In this document: in pieces, positions 16,807 to 25,832 of the stretch | How positions within the stretch are numbered: the first letter of the stretch is position 1 | Layout of the letters: every line of letters begins with the position of its first letter | Source: Polyangiaceae bacterium | GTDB taxonomy: Bacteria; Myxococcota_A; Polyangia; Polyangiales; Polyangiaceae | Length of the DNA: 64,000 nt | Assembly: GCA_015075635.1 (NCBI GenBank) | Contig: JABTUA010000001.1 | Coordinates: 1,054,001-1,118,000, forward strand | Reading direction: 5' to 3' | The notes under the pieces: generated by a model | What the model saw: the letters and a program-made list of their open reading frames with translations, nothing else | What the model was told of the DNA's origin: nothing | The model's database searches: none | Translations under genes and position numbers: made by a program

Positions 16807-18095
16807 CAGCGCTGCTCTTCCAGCCTGCGCGCCAGAAAGTCGAGGATCTGGTCGGCCAACTCCAGCTTGCTGCTGCGCGGCAGCGGCTCGACCCGGTCCT
16901 GGGTGACCAGGCTCACGCGGTTGTCGTCCTTGCCGAACGAGTCGTCCGCGTGGTTCGCGACCACCACGTCCACCTTCTTCGAGCCGAGCTTGGCGCGCGC
17001 GTAGGCCACGACCTTGTCGTTCTTGTCCGCCTCCACTGCGAAGCCGACCAGCACCGGGCGACGGCCGGCGCGGGCGGCGCCGATCTCGGCGAGGATGTCC
17101 GGATTTTGCACCAGCTCGAGGCGCATCTGGTCGCCTTCGCGCTTGAGCTTGGTGGCGTGCGTCTCTGCGGGGCGGTAGTCCCCGACCGCAGCCGCCATGA
17201 CCAGCGCGTCCGCGGCGCCGAGGTCCGGCCCCAGCGCCTGCCAGACCGCGCCACGCATGGCGACTGCGCTGCGCACATCGACGCGCGTGACTCCGTAGGG
17301 CGTCGGCAGCTGCGCCGGTCCGGTGATCAGGGTCACGCGCGCGCCGCGTGCGGCCGCCCGCTCGGCGACGGCGAAGCCCATCTTGCCGCTCGAGCGGTTG
17401 CTCAAGAAGCGCACCGGATCGATGTCCTCGATGGTCGGGCCCGCCGTGACCACGACGTGGCGCCCACGGAGGTCGTGCTCTGCGAGCTTGACCAGCACCG
17501 CGGCGAGGATCTCCTCCGGCTCCGACATGCGCCCGATCCCGTGCTCGCCCGAGGCGACCTCGCCGTAGACCGGGCCCACGCGTTCGACGCGGCCGTCGGC
17601 GGTGAGGAGCTCGACGTTGCGCTGCGTCGCGGGGTGCGCCCACATCGCCGGGTGCATCGCCGGCGCGACCAGGATCGGACAGGCAGCGCAGAGCGCGGTG
17701 GCCGTGATCAGGTCGTCGGCGCGCCCGCCGGCCAGTCGGGCCAAGAGGTCCGCGGTGGCGGGAATCACCAGCAAGAGGTCGGTCTTGCTCGCGAGGTCCA
17801 CGTGGAGCTCCCCGGCGACGGCCGGATCGAACATGTCGGTGAGCACCGGCTTGCCGGTGATTCCGGCGAAGGTCGCCGCCCCGACGAACTGACTCGCCGC
17901 GCGCGTGAACAGGGTTTGAACCTGGGCTCCCTCGGTGACCAGCAGGCGCGCGAGGAGCACGGCCTTGTAGGCCGCGATGCTCCCCGACACCGCCAGCGTG
18001 ATGCGCTTGTCCCGGAGCCGCCCGCGGCGGCGCTCGAGCGGCGCCGGCGGCTGGGACCGAGGTGCCGGCCGCTGGGAAGGGGAGCGAACGGTCAT
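16806..18095 (-). CDS. coaBC: Bifunctional phosphopantothenoylcysteine decarboxylase / phosphopantothenate-cysteine ligase
   Basis: A 429-residue bifunctional enzyme of coenzyme A synthesis. The N-terminal CoaC flavoprotein half (about 28-200) shows VSGSIAAYK, the PATAD version of the substrate-clamp region and PAMHPAMW. The last is the PxMNxxMW motif with His in place of Asn, a variation I recall from actinobacterial enzymes. The C-terminal CoaB half shows [25 protein letters not shown], nucleotide-binding text and KLKREGD. The start overlaps the MPG gene by four bases. An N-terminal Pro/Arg-rich extension of about 28 residues is unusual and may indicate a later true start. Confidence 0.92.
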   Translation of the reverse strand: MTVRSPSQRPAPRSQPPAPLERRRGRLRDKRITLAVSGSIAAYKAVLLARLLVTEGAQVQTLFTRAASQFVGAATFAGITGKPVLTDMFDPAVAGELHVDLASKTDLLLVIPATADLLARLAGGRADDLITATALCAACPILVAPAMHPAMWAHPATQRNVELLTADGRVERVGPVYGEVASGEHGIGRMSEPEEILAAVLVKLAEHDLRGRHVVVTAGPTIEDIDPVRFLSNRSSGKMGFAVAERAAARGARVTLITGPAQLPTPYGVTRVDVRSAVAMRGAVWQALGPDLGAADALVMAAAVGDYRPAETHATKLKREGDQMRLELVQNPDILAEIGAARAGRRPVLVGFAVEADKNDKVVAYARAKLGSKKVDVVVANHADDSFGKDDNRVSLVTQDRVEPLPRSSKLELADQILDFLARRLEEQR

Positions 18096-18769
18096 TTGTC
18101 GCGCAGCCTACCCTCGGGCGCTCGGGAGACGTAGCGGTTTCCAGCTTCACAGAAGCGCCAGGGACGCTCCGCCCAGGCGCCGGCGTAGTCGATGCCGACG
18201 CGGCGCGCGCGCACGACGCGCGTCTTCGGGGCGTCCGCGAGGTAGAGCGCGCCGCCGCCGGCGAGGTCGAAGCGGTCGTAGCGACGGTCGATGCCGAAGG
18301 CCACGCAGAGCTTCCCGGGCCCGTTGGTCAGCTCCCGCCGATCGGCGCTCATGCCGCGGCGCCGGGCCATTAGCTCGGTGCCCTCGACCGGCTCGACGGC
18401 GCGGATCAGGACGGCGTGAGGCTCGCCCGGGGCGCCGGTGACCAGGTTCAGGTGCCAATGCTGACCGTAGACGAAGAACACGTAGGCGTGCCCGGCCTCG
18501 CCCCACATGGCTTCGTTGCGAGGGGTGCGCCGGCCGCGGGCGCTGTGGGCCGCCAGGTCCTCGGGGCCCCGGTAGGCCTCCGCCTCCACGATGCGCCCGA
18601 CGAGCACCCGCCCCCCGAGGTCGTGAACCAAGAGCTTGCCGACGCAATCCCGAGCTACCCGCAGCACCGGCCTGGCGTAGAATTCGCGAGCAAGCCTGCG
18701 GCGTTCGCTGCCCTCGTCGTGCGATCGGCGCAGCGCGTCGGAGTGCGTGTGGGTGGTACGCCCCGGCAT
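18092..18769 (-). CDS. 3-methyladenine DNA glycosylase (MPG/AAG family)
   Basis: A 225-residue DNA repair enzyme that excises alkylated purines. The family core is intact: REFYARPVLRVARDCVGKLLV, then VGRIVEAEAYRGPEDLAAHS with the catalytic Glu, RNEAMWGEAGHAYVFFVYG with the DNA-intercalating tyrosine region, and TNGPGKLCVAFGID. It is first in a four-gene overlapping run with coaBC, the CPBP protease and the zinc-ribbon protein. It is divergent from a Ser/Thr kinase gene (53-bp gap). The first 20 residues are basic and poorly conserved, so translation may begin slightly downstream. Confidence 0.9.
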   Translation of the reverse strand: MPGRTTHTHSDALRRSHDEGSERRRLAREFYARPVLRVARDCVGKLLVHDLGGRVLVGRIVEAEAYRGPEDLAAHSARGRRTPRNEAMWGEAGHAYVFFVYGQHWHLNLVTGAPGEPHAVLIRAVEPVEGTELMARRRGMSADRRELTNGPGKLCVAFGIDRRYDRFDLAGGGALYLADAPKTRVVRARRVGIDYAGAWAERPWRFCEAGNRYVSRAPEGRLRDK

Positions 18770-18822
18770 TTTCGCCCCGTGATTACCAGAGGGTAGCCGC
18801 GTCTGATAGGCTTCGAAGGCCC

Positions 18823-20430
18823 ATGCAAGCGAGCCCGGTGCCGGTATCCCAGCAGCCGCGTATCGTCGGGCGCTACGCGCTCTACGGCGAAATCGCGGCC
18901 GGCGGTATGGCCACGGTGCATTTTGGCAGGCTGGTTGGAGCGGTGGGGTTCTCGCGCACGGTGGCCATCAAGCGCTTGCACGCGCAGTTCGCCAAGGACC
19001 CCGACTTCGTCACCATGTTCCTGGACGAAGCGCGGCTCGCCGCCCGCATTCAGCACCCGAACGTGGTCAGCACGCTCGACGTGGTGCCCCTCGAAGACGA
19101 GGTGTTTCTGGTCATGGACTACGTCCATGGCGAGGCGCTCTCCAAGCTCATTCGTTCGGCGCGCCGCCAGGGCGAGCAGGTGCCTCCGCGCATCGCGGTG
19201 GCCATCCTGGCAGGGGCGCTCCACGGCCTGCACGCTGCGCACGAAGCCAAGAGCGAGCAGGGCGAACCCTTGAACATCGTACACCGCGACGTCAGCCCGC
19301 AGAACGTGCTCGTGGGCACCGACGGTACGGCGCGTGTCCTCGACTTCGGCGTCGCCAAGGCGGCGGCCCGCGTCACCTCGACGCGGGATGGCCAGATGAA
19401 GGGCAAGGTCAGCTACATGGCCCCGGAGCAGCTCCGGGGCAAAGGCGTGGATCGCCGCACCGACGTGTTCGCCGCGGGCATCGTGCTGTGGGAGACGCTG
19501 ACGGGGCGCCGGCTGTTCGACGGCGACGACCCGGGTGAGATCCTGACCAAGCTGCTGGAGGCGGTGATTCCTCCGCCGTCCAGCCTGGAGCCGAGCGTGC
19601 CTCCCCAACTGGACGCGATCGTCCTGCGCGCGCTCGACCGCAACATCGAGCGTCGCTGGCCCACAGCCCGGGAATTCGCCATCGCGCTCGAGCACGCCGG
19701 CCCCATCGCCATGTCGCGCGAGGTCGGCGAGTGGGCCGAGCGCATCGGCGAGGAGACCATCGGCAAGCGTGCCCGGCAGGTCGCGGAGATCGAGAGCGGT
19801 TCGCTGGCGCACATCCGCGCGGTGGACGCGGTGCCGGTGTCGGCGCCGAGCTACGGCTCTCACCCGTCCTACGTCGGCCCGGCCTCCCACTCGCAGCCGA
19901 TGGCACCGGTCCCGACGAGCTGGCCCATTGGAGCCCAGGGCGATCCAATCACGTCGCCGTCTCAGGTCTCCCACGTCACCGGGATCTCCCGGCCGTCGGT
20001 GATCTCGGCCCAGACGCACGCCTCGGGGATGACCGGAGCGCAGGCGCCCGGGCGGCGCAGCGTGTTCGCGGCGCTGATCGGCGTCGCGGCCGCGCTCGGC
20101 ATCGCTGTCGTCGCGGTGGTGTTCGTGCTCCTCGGGCGCAGCAAGTCGGACGTCGAGCCCATGCCGCCCGATCCGCCGGCGCCGCCCGAGGCGGTCTCCG
20201 CGGCCGCGCCCGTCCCGGAGCCCGCACCGGCACCGGCACCGACACCGGAAGCGCCACCCGTGGTGAGCGTGGAGCAGTTGCCGAAAGCGCCGGCGCCGCC
20301 GCCTCGCGGGACGAAGACTCCAGGTGTTCGTACGCCCGCCCCGGGCCCCAAACCCGCGGCTGACAACTGCGACCCGCCGTTCATCGTGGACAAGAACGGC
20401 GTCCGCCGCGTCAAGCCCGGCTGCATGTGA
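18823..20430 (+). CDS. Membrane-anchored eukaryote-like Ser/Thr protein kinase
   Basis: A 535-residue kinase. The catalytic domain spans about 17-275: glycine loop IAAGGMATV, Lys in VAIKRL, catalytic loop HRDVSPQN, DFGVAK and the activation-segment end MAPEQLRGK. HRDVSPxN is the form typical of myxobacterial kinases. A linker rich in Ser/Pro/His follows, then one transmembrane helix (about 413-436), a Pro/Ala/Glu repeat and a short C-terminal Cys-containing tag (CDPPFIVDKNGVRRVKPGCM). This layout puts the kinase in the cytoplasm and a proline-rich arm in the periplasm. The next gene, a PEGA-like protein, is 43 bp downstream and probably co-transcribed. Confidence 0.93.
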   Translation: MQASPVPVSQQPRIVGRYALYGEIAAGGMATVHFGRLVGAVGFSRTVAIKRLHAQFAKDPDFVTMFLDEARLAARIQHPNVVSTLDVVPLEDEVFLVMDYVHGEALSKLIRSARRQGEQVPPRIAVAILAGALHGLHAAHEAKSEQGEPLNIVHRDVSPQNVLVGTDGTARVLDFGVAKAAARVTSTRDGQMKGKVSYMAPEQLRGKGVDRRTDVFAAGIVLWETLTGRRLFDGDDPGEILTKLLEAVIPPPSSLEPSVPPQLDAIVLRALDRNIERRWPTAREFAIALEHAGPIAMSREVGEWAERIGEETIGKRARQVAEIESGSLAHIRAVDAVPVSAPSYGSHPSYVGPASHSQPMAPVPTSWPIGAQGDPITSPSQVSHVTGISRPSVISAQTHASGMTGAQAPGRRSVFAALIGVAAALGIAVVAVVFVLLGRSKSDVEPMPPDPPAPPEAVSAAAPVPEPAPAPAPTPEAPPVVSVEQLPKAPAPPPRGTKTPGVRTPAPGPKPAADNCDPPFIVDKNGVRRVKPGCM

Positions 20431-20473
20431 GTCTTTGCGGGCCGCGTCGCGAGATGCGCTAGACTCGGGCTCG

Positions 20474-21361
20474 ATGTCGAAGCACCTCATGCTTTGTTCC
20501 GCCGTGGCGCTGGCCGCTGTGTCGCTGCCCCGACCTGCCTTCGCCGACACCAAGGCCGACTGCGCCAAGGCCTACGAAGCGTCGCAGGAGCAGCGCAGCG
20601 GCGGCAAGCTGCGCGCGGCGCGCGAGAGCCTGGTCACCTGCTCGCAGACCGCCTGCCCGGCCTTCATCAAGAAGGACTGCGCGAAGTGGCTCTCGGAGGT
20701 CGAGGGCGCCATCCCCACGGTGGTGTTCAGCGCCAAGGCGGGCAGCGAAGATCTGAGCGACGTGAAGGTCTCGCTCGGCGATCAGACCCTGGCGGAGTCG
20801 CTGGACGGCAAGGCCATCCCGATGGACCCGGGCACCCACACCTTCGTCTTCGACAGCGCGAAGCACGGCTCGAAGGAGCTCAAGTTCGTGGTCAAGGAGG
20901 GCAAGAAGGCCCAGAACATCGAGATCGTGTTCGAGGTGGGCAAGGCGGCCGGTGGGGACGGCGCCGGCGACGAACCCGGCGGGGACTCGGGGGCGGCGAA
21001 GATCACCACGGAGGACGTCAAGGGCAGCAAGACCCTGGCCTACGTGCTGATGGGCGTCGGCGTGGTCGGCATCGGCGGCTTCGCGTACTTCGGATCGTCC
21101 GGCAAGAGCGACGAGAACGCGCTCGCGTGCGCCGAGTTCAAGACCTGCACCGACGACGACCTGGATCCGATCAAGAAGAAGTACCTCTACGCCGACATCT
21201 CGCTGGGCGTCGGGCTGGTCGCGCTCGGCGTGGGCACCTACCTCATGCTCGCGCCGAGCGGGAAGTCGGAGGCCCCGGCTGCCGGTCGGTCCAAGCGCTT
21301 CCGCGTCGACGTCGCGCCGCAGCCCGGTGGTGGCTACGCCAGCGTCTCGGGGTTGTTCTGA
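20474..21361 (+). CDS. Exported PEGA-like protein paired with the kinase
   Basis: A 295-residue protein with a signal peptide (cleavage near AFADT). The next 60 residues are helical with four Cys in the pattern seen in small TPR-like N-domains (DCAKAYEASQEQRSGGKLRAA, split here by context). A PEGA-type beta domain with GTHTFVF and KELKFVV follows. After an acidic Gly/Asp linker there are two hydrophobic helices (about 195-212 and 245-262). Proteins of this layout commonly follow kinase genes in Polyangiales, but their function is undefined. It is convergent with feoB, with one base between stops. Confidence 0.65.
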   Translation: MSKHLMLCSAVALAAVSLPRPAFADTKADCAKAYEASQEQRSGGKLRAARESLVTCSQTACPAFIKKDCAKWLSEVEGAIPTVVFSAKAGSEDLSDVKVSLGDQTLAESLDGKAIPMDPGTHTFVFDSAKHGSKELKFVVKEGKKAQNIEIVFEVGKAAGGDGAGDEPGGDSGAAKITTEDVKGSKTLAYVLMGVGVVGIGGFAYFGSSGKSDENALACAEFKTCTDDDLDPIKKKYLYADISLGVGLVALGVGTYLMLAPSGKSEAPAAGRSKRFRVDVAPQPGGGYASVSGLF

Positions 21362-21362
21362 T

Positions 21363-23546
21363 TCACCCGAACCCCAGCAGCCGGCCGCCCTGGTACACGA
21401 GCAGGCTCGCCAGGTAGGCGAGCGCGGTCATGTACCCGAACAGGAACGCGGGCCAGCGCCAACTCCGGGTCTCGCGCCTGACGACGGCCAGCGTGCTCAT
21501 GCACTGGCAGGCCAGGGCGAAGAACACCATCAGCGAGAGACCCGTGAGCGCCGAATACACGGGGCGGCCGTCGGCTCGCGTCTCGCTCTTGATGCGCTGC
21601 CGCAATGGGGTGGTGTCCTCGTCGCCGCCGCCCACGCCGTACACGACGCCCAGCGTCGAGACGAACACCTCGCGGGCCGCGAAGGCGCCGATCAGCCCGA
21701 CACCGATCTTCCAGTCGAAGCCGAGGGGCTGGAGCGCTGGCTCGATGGCCTTGCCCAGCTTGCCGCCGTAGCTTTGCTCGAGGGCCAGGGCGCGCAGGCG
21801 GGCCTCGTCGGGTCCGCTCTGGACCTCGGCCGCGACCGGCTCGCCCGGCGCCGCGGCAGCGTCCACGCGCGGGAACGAGAGCAACGCCCAGAGCACGATG
21901 GTGCAGGCCAAGATCACCGTGCCCGCCTCCTTCAGGAACACCGCCGCGCGCTCCCACATCATGCGCAGCACGCTGCCCAGGCTGGGCACGCGGTAGGGGG
22001 GAAGCTCCAGGATCAGCGGCACGCGCCTGCCGCGGACCACGGTGCGGCCGATGACCGCGGCTGCCAGCAGCGTCATCGCGATGCTGAAGCAGTACATCGC
22101 CACCATCAGCACCGCGCCCAAGGGCAAGAAGCCCAGCAGCCTGCGCTCCGGGAACAGCGCAGCGATGACCAGCGTGTACACCGGCAGGCGTGCCGAGCAG
22201 GTCATCAGTGGTACCACCAGCATGGTCAGGAGCCGGTCGCGGCGGCGCTCCATCGTGCGCGTCGCCAGGATGGCCGGCACCGCGCAGGCAAAGCCCGACA
22301 GCATGGGCACGAACGCGCGACCGTGCAGGCCGAGCGCGCGCATGATGCGATCCATCAAGTAGGCGACGCGCGCCATGTAGCCGCTGTCCTCGAGCGCGCC
22401 GATGAACAGGAACAGCAGCAAGATCTGCGGGAGGAACACCAGCACGTTGCCGACGCCGCCGATCACGCCGTCGGTCAGGAAGTCCCGGAACACGCCCGCG
22501 GGTAGGTGGTCCCGGGTCAGGTCTGCCAGGCCGCCGAATGCGCCCTCGATCAGCGCGATGCCCGGCTCCGCCCCGGAGAACAGGCCGATGAACATCAAGA
22601 GCATGATGGAGACGAACGCCACGAACCCGAGCACGGGGTGGAGCAGGAAGCGGTCGAGCTTCGCGGAGCCGGCGCGCTTGGGCGGGTGCTTCGCCGAGCG
22701 GCCGAAGATGCGCTCGGCGTGCGAGTCGAGGAAGGCGTAGCGGGTCGCGATCACCTCGCGATCCAGGTCGTGATCTCCGAGGTCGCGCTGCACGTCCAGA
22801 CAACGTTCGCGCAGCGGGGCCGGGATGCCCTCGAGCTCGTCGTCGGTGTCCACGCTGGAGAGGGCCCAGAGCGCGAGGGCGCGGTCGCGTTCGACGTTCT
22901 TGCGCCACTCTGGGGGAAGCGCCTCCGCAACTCGGTCCAAACCGGCGCGCAGACCGTCCGGGTAGGAGAGGTCGACTCGAGCTGCCGGGGGTTCCTTCAG
23001 GCAGCGGGCGATCTCGCCGCGCAGAGCCTCGATTCCGAGCCCGCTCTTGGCGTTGGTGGGGACGCAGGGGGCGCCGAACACCTCGCTCACCACCGTGGCG
23101 TCCGGGGGCAGCTCGCCGGCCTCGTCGATCATGTTGAGCGCGACGACGAGCGGCACCCGGAGCTCCGCGAGCTGGAGCACCAGGTACAGGTTGCGGACGA
23201 GCTGCCCGGCGTCCACGACCACCACGACCAGGTCGGGCCGCGCGAAGCCGGACAGTCCCAGGATGGAGTTGATGGCGATCTGCTCTTCGGGCGAGCGTGC
23301 GGCGAGCGAGTAGGCACCCGGGACGTCGACGACCTCCGCGAGCTGATCCTCGAGCACCAGCTCTCCGGAACGGCGCTCGACGGTGATGCCGGGATAGTTG
23401 CCGACTCGGGCGTTCTGCCCGGTGAGTCGGTTGAAGAGCGTCGTCTTTCCGACGTTCGGGTTGCCCACGACCACCACCAAGTGGCGCTCTCGGGCGGGAC
23501 TTGGGGCAGCGCTCGGGCTGGGCTCGTGACAGGCTTCGGCGGTCAC
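21363..23546 (-). CDS. feoB: Ferrous iron transporter FeoB
   Basis: A 727-residue inner-membrane Fe(II) transporter. The N-terminal G domain has GNPNVGKTTLFNRLTG (G1), the GITVERR switch, DVPGAYSL (G3) and NMIDEA (G4). A helical spacer domain leads into about eight to ten membrane helices with two Gate motifs, the Cys-containing FVPMLSGFACAVPAIL and ALACQCMSTLAVV. It overlaps feoA by four bases (ATGA), so FeoA and FeoB are co-translated. No feoC is present, which is usual outside enterobacteria. A Fur-like palindrome upstream of feoA suggests iron control. Confidence 0.95.
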   Translation of the reverse strand: MTAEACHEPSPSAAPSPARERHLVVVVGNPNVGKTTLFNRLTGQNARVGNYPGITVERRSGELVLEDQLAEVVDVPGAYSLAARSPEEQIAINSILGLSGFARPDLVVVVVDAGQLVRNLYLVLQLAELRVPLVVALNMIDEAGELPPDATVVSEVFGAPCVPTNAKSGLGIEALRGEIARCLKEPPAARVDLSYPDGLRAGLDRVAEALPPEWRKNVERDRALALWALSSVDTDDELEGIPAPLRERCLDVQRDLGDHDLDREVIATRYAFLDSHAERIFGRSAKHPPKRAGSAKLDRFLLHPVLGFVAFVSIMLLMFIGLFSGAEPGIALIEGAFGGLADLTRDHLPAGVFRDFLTDGVIGGVGNVLVFLPQILLLFLFIGALEDSGYMARVAYLMDRIMRALGLHGRAFVPMLSGFACAVPAILATRTMERRRDRLLTMLVVPLMTCSARLPVYTLVIAALFPERRLLGFLPLGAVLMVAMYCFSIAMTLLAAAVIGRTVVRGRRVPLILELPPYRVPSLGSVLRMMWERAAVFLKEAGTVILACTIVLWALLSFPRVDAAAAPGEPVAAEVQSGPDEARLRALALEQSYGGKLGKAIEPALQPLGFDWKIGVGLIGAFAAREVFVSTLGVVYGVGGGDEDTTPLRQRIKSETRADGRPVYSALTGLSLMVFFALACQCMSTLAVVRRETRSWRWPAFLFGYMTALAYLASLLVYQGGRLLGFG

Positions 23547-23842
23547 ATCACGCTCGGCGCACCGAGCTCGGGCTCGAGCGGCGCGTGCTCTGGTTCGGAA
23601 TCGCGCGCGATCTCGACCGCGACGACCGCCACCTGCTCCGCCTCGGAGCGCCGGATGGACAGGCTGCAGCCTCGCACCAAGAGCTCGATGGGGTCGCCGA
23701 GCGGCGCCACGCCCAGGACCTCGATGCGCGTACCGGGCACCAGCCCGAGCTCCATCAGGCGGCGGCGGAAAGCCCGCTCGCCGCCCACGCGTTCGACGGT
23801 GACGATCTGGCCGATTCCAGCCTGGGCGAGGTTCATGCTCAC
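23543..23842 (-). CDS. feoA: FeoA, SH3-like regulator of FeoB
   Basis: A 99-residue SH3-like cytoplasmic protein that promotes FeoB activity. Conserved text includes GERAFRRRLMELGLVPGTRIEVLGVAPLGDP (blocks MELGLVPG and APLGDP), RGCSLSIRRSEAEQV. It begins MSMNLAQAGIGQIVTVERV and ends in an extra acidic, proline-containing tail of about 20 residues. It is first in the feoAB operon and lies 20 bp from a perfect 7-1-7 palindrome. Confidence 0.93.
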   Translation of the reverse strand: MSMNLAQAGIGQIVTVERVGGERAFRRRLMELGLVPGTRIEVLGVAPLGDPIELLVRGCSLSIRRSEAEQVAVVAVEIARDSEPEHAPLEPELGAPSVM

Positions 23843-23861
23843 CCGGTGGGTCTAGCTCAGC

Positions 23862-23876
23862 TGAAAACGGTTTTCA
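23862..23876. promoter_or_regulatory. Fur-like 7-1-7 operator upstream of feoAB
   Basis: TGAAAACGGTTTTCA is a perfect inverted repeat of two 7-bp arms about one central base, the geometry of the Fur heptamer pair (TGATAAT-N-ATTATCA). It begins 20 bp upstream of the feoA start codon in an AT-rich patch that contrasts with the surrounding GC-rich DNA. Iron-dependent repression of feoAB is the natural reading, but DtxR-type or other regulators could also use it. Confidence 0.65.
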
Positions 23877-23921
23877 ATTTCAAACCTCAAAAACCCGGAG
23901 AAATGGCGGGACCGGGGCGGG

Positions 23922-24884
23922 TCAGCGGGGGGCCTTCCGGATGCGGTCGCGGGCCGCCTCGATGCTGGCGGCCAGCACCGGCCCGGAGGTCGACTCCGGG
24001 ATGACCCGCAGCACCTCGCGCAACGACTCCAGCATCTGGAGCGCGGAGTCGAAGCGGCGCTTGGGGTCGCGCTCGAGCGCCCGGTGCACCGCGGTGGTCA
24101 GGCCCATCGGCAGGTCCGGGCGCTTGACCGACAGGAGCGGGACGCGCGGGTCCCGGAGCATGGCCAGGACCTGAATGTCCGTCGGTGCGTCGAAGAGTCG
24201 CTGCCCGGCGAGCGCCTCCCAGAGGCAGACCCCCAGGCTGAACAGGTCGCTCTGCACGCTGGCCTCCTCGCCGCGGAGCATCTCGGGCGCCAGGTAGCTG
24301 AGCTTGCCCTTGATCACGTTCGGCTGCGTGATGCGCCCCCGGTCCATCGCACGAGCCAAGCCGAAATCCGCGAGCTTCACGATCCCGGTCACGTCGAGCA
24401 GGATGTTGGGCGGGGAGACGTCGCGGTGCAGCACCGGCGAGCGCTTCCCGCTCTCGTTCCGCGCACCGTGCGCGGCGTCGAGCGCGCGCAGCACCTCGAT
24501 GGCGATGGCGGTGATCAGAGGCCAAGGCGTGCCGCCGGCAACGCCGGCGAAGCTCCGCTGGTAGTCGCCGAAGTGGATGCCTTCGACCCACTCGGTGACC
24601 AGGTAGTACTGGCCCTCGCTGTCGATGCCGAAGTCGTGGATCTGCACCACGTTCGGGTGCCGCAGCATGGCGCCGACGCGGGCCTCCTCCACGAACATCT
24701 GCACGACCTCGGGGTAGTCGTTGAAGGCCTCGTTCAGGCGCTTGACCGCCACCGTGCGCCGGAAGCCCTCGGCGCCGTAGACCAAGGCGCGCCACACCGT
24801 ACCCATGCCACCGGCGCCGATCTGCTCGATCAAGGCGTACTTGGCGTCCACGATCGAGCCGGGCGTGTCGCTGGCAGCGCTCAT
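23922..24884 (-). CDS. Soluble eukaryote-like Ser/Thr protein kinase
   Basis: A 320-residue kinase that ends soon after the catalytic domain and has no membrane helix. The core is complete: IGAGGMGTV, VAVKRL, HRDVSPPN, DFGLARAMDRG, LAPEMLRGE and DLFSLGVCLWEAL. It lies upstream of feoA on the same strand with a 79-bp gap that holds the Fur-like site, so it is probably a separate transcription unit. The first kinase of the window is about 60 residues longer after the kinase fold and carries a membrane anchor. No substrate is evident. Confidence 0.92.
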   Translation of the reverse strand: MSAASDTPGSIVDAKYALIEQIGAGGMGTVWRALVYGAEGFRRTVAVKRLNEAFNDYPEVVQMFVEEARVGAMLRHPNVVQIHDFGIDSEGQYYLVTEWVEGIHFGDYQRSFAGVAGGTPWPLITAIAIEVLRALDAAHGARNESGKRSPVLHRDVSPPNILLDVTGIVKLADFGLARAMDRGRITQPNVIKGKLSYLAPEMLRGEEASVQSDLFSLGVCLWEALAGQRLFDAPTDIQVLAMLRDPRVPLLSVKRPDLPMGLTTAVHRALERDPKRRFDSALQMLESLREVLRVIPESTSGPVLAASIEAARDRIRKAPR

Positions 24885-24911
24885 GCGTCGAGAGATCCTA
24901 GCACCTGTCGC

Positions 24912-25172
24912 TCACTCCGGCGCCGAATCCGCGCTCCCGTCGGCGTCCGAGTCGGCGTCCTTGGGCTTCGGATAGCTCGCGTCGAGCACGGTGCAGAAGC
25001 AGCGGTCCCAGAGCCCGGGCTCGACGCACTGCTGGGCGCCACGGCACTCCTCCGTCTCGCAGGCGCGGAACTGGTTCACGTTGCACTCCGGGACGAAGCT
25101 CGGCGCGGCCGGCTCCGCCGAGCACGCCCCGAGGACGAGCACGACAAGCCAGGCAGAGACAGCTCGGAGCAT
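24912..25172 (-). CDS. Small Cys-containing lipoprotein
   Basis: 86 residues with a lipoprotein signal (lipobox LGAC). Six cysteines follow in ECNVNQFRACETEECRG, QQCVEP and RCFCTV, then an Asp/Ser/Ala-rich acidic tail. It resembles the N-terminal Cys unit of the larger Polyangiales lipoproteins in this window, so it may be a stand-alone copy of that module. Position and strand match the kinase gene 27 bp downstream. The function is unknown. Confidence 0.6.
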   Translation of the reverse strand: MLRAVSAWLVVLVLGACSAEPAAPSFVPECNVNQFRACETEECRGAQQCVEPGLWDRCFCTVLDASYPKPKDADSDADGSADSAPE

Positions 25173-25196
25173 CGGAGACGAAGCTTTCTCCCATCA

Positions 25197-25829
25197 ATGC
25201 CCGGATGGTGCAAACTCGACGGCGTGCCCAGCTCCGGATTGCGCCTGCTCGTGTACGACAAGAGCGCCGGCGGGCTCAGCTTGGCCTGGGCGGCCGGCGC
25301 CAAGCTGTACCGGGTGCGGGGCCTCCTCGACTCCGCGCGCGGTGCCGCCAGCTGGGGCGAGGCGCTCGAGCTCCTCGAGTCCACCGAGCCCGAGCGCGGG
25401 GTCGCCGAGATCCAGTTCTGGGGCCACGGCAAGTGGGGCGACGCGCGCTTCGGCGCCGAGACGCTCGACTCGGGCTCGCTCTTGCGCGGGCATCCCCATG
25501 CGGCGCGGCTCGAGCGCCTGGCGAAGCGCTTCGAGCCGGATGCGCTGTTCTGGTTCCGCAGCTGCGAGACCTTGGGCGCGCGGGCGGGCCAGGCGTTCGC
25601 GCGCGCCTTCGCCGACCGGCTCGGCTGCCGGGTCGCCGGTCACACCTACGTCATCGCTGCGCTCCAGAGCGGGCTCCACGCGCTCCGGCCCGGGGCCGAG
25701 CCCGACTGGGACCCGAGCGAGGGCCTCCTCGAGGGCACGCCGGAGCGGCCGCTGCGCGCCCAGATGTCCTCCGCGCGGGCGCCGCGCACCATCACCTGTT
25801 TCGAGGGCAACCTACCCAGCTGGGCGTGA
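25197..25829 (+). CDS. Small protein with caspase-like/DUF4347-like His-Cys pattern
   Basis: About 210 residues from the ATG at 25197; no signal peptide. A predicted beta strand runs into IQFWGHGKWGDARFG (His77). A second strand, ALFWFRSCETLG (Cys123), is followed by the helix RAGQAFARAFADRLGCRVAGHT. This order of strand-HG, strand-Cys and GxAF helix resembles the DUF4347 family and, more loosely, the His-Cys dyad of clan CD peptidases. The likeness is by eye and remote. The gene stands alone, convergent with the PHP lipoprotein gene. It could equally be an inactive hydrolase-like fold. Confidence 0.5.
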   Translation: MPGWCKLDGVPSSGLRLLVYDKSAGGLSLAWAAGAKLYRVRGLLDSARGAASWGEALELLESTEPERGVAEIQFWGHGKWGDARFGAETLDSGSLLRGHPHAARLERLAKRFEPDALFWFRSCETLGARAGQAFARAFADRLGCRVAGHTYVIAALQSGLHALRPGAEPDWDPSEGLLEGTPERPLRAQMSSARAPRTITCFEGNLPSWA

Positions 25830-25832
25830 GCT

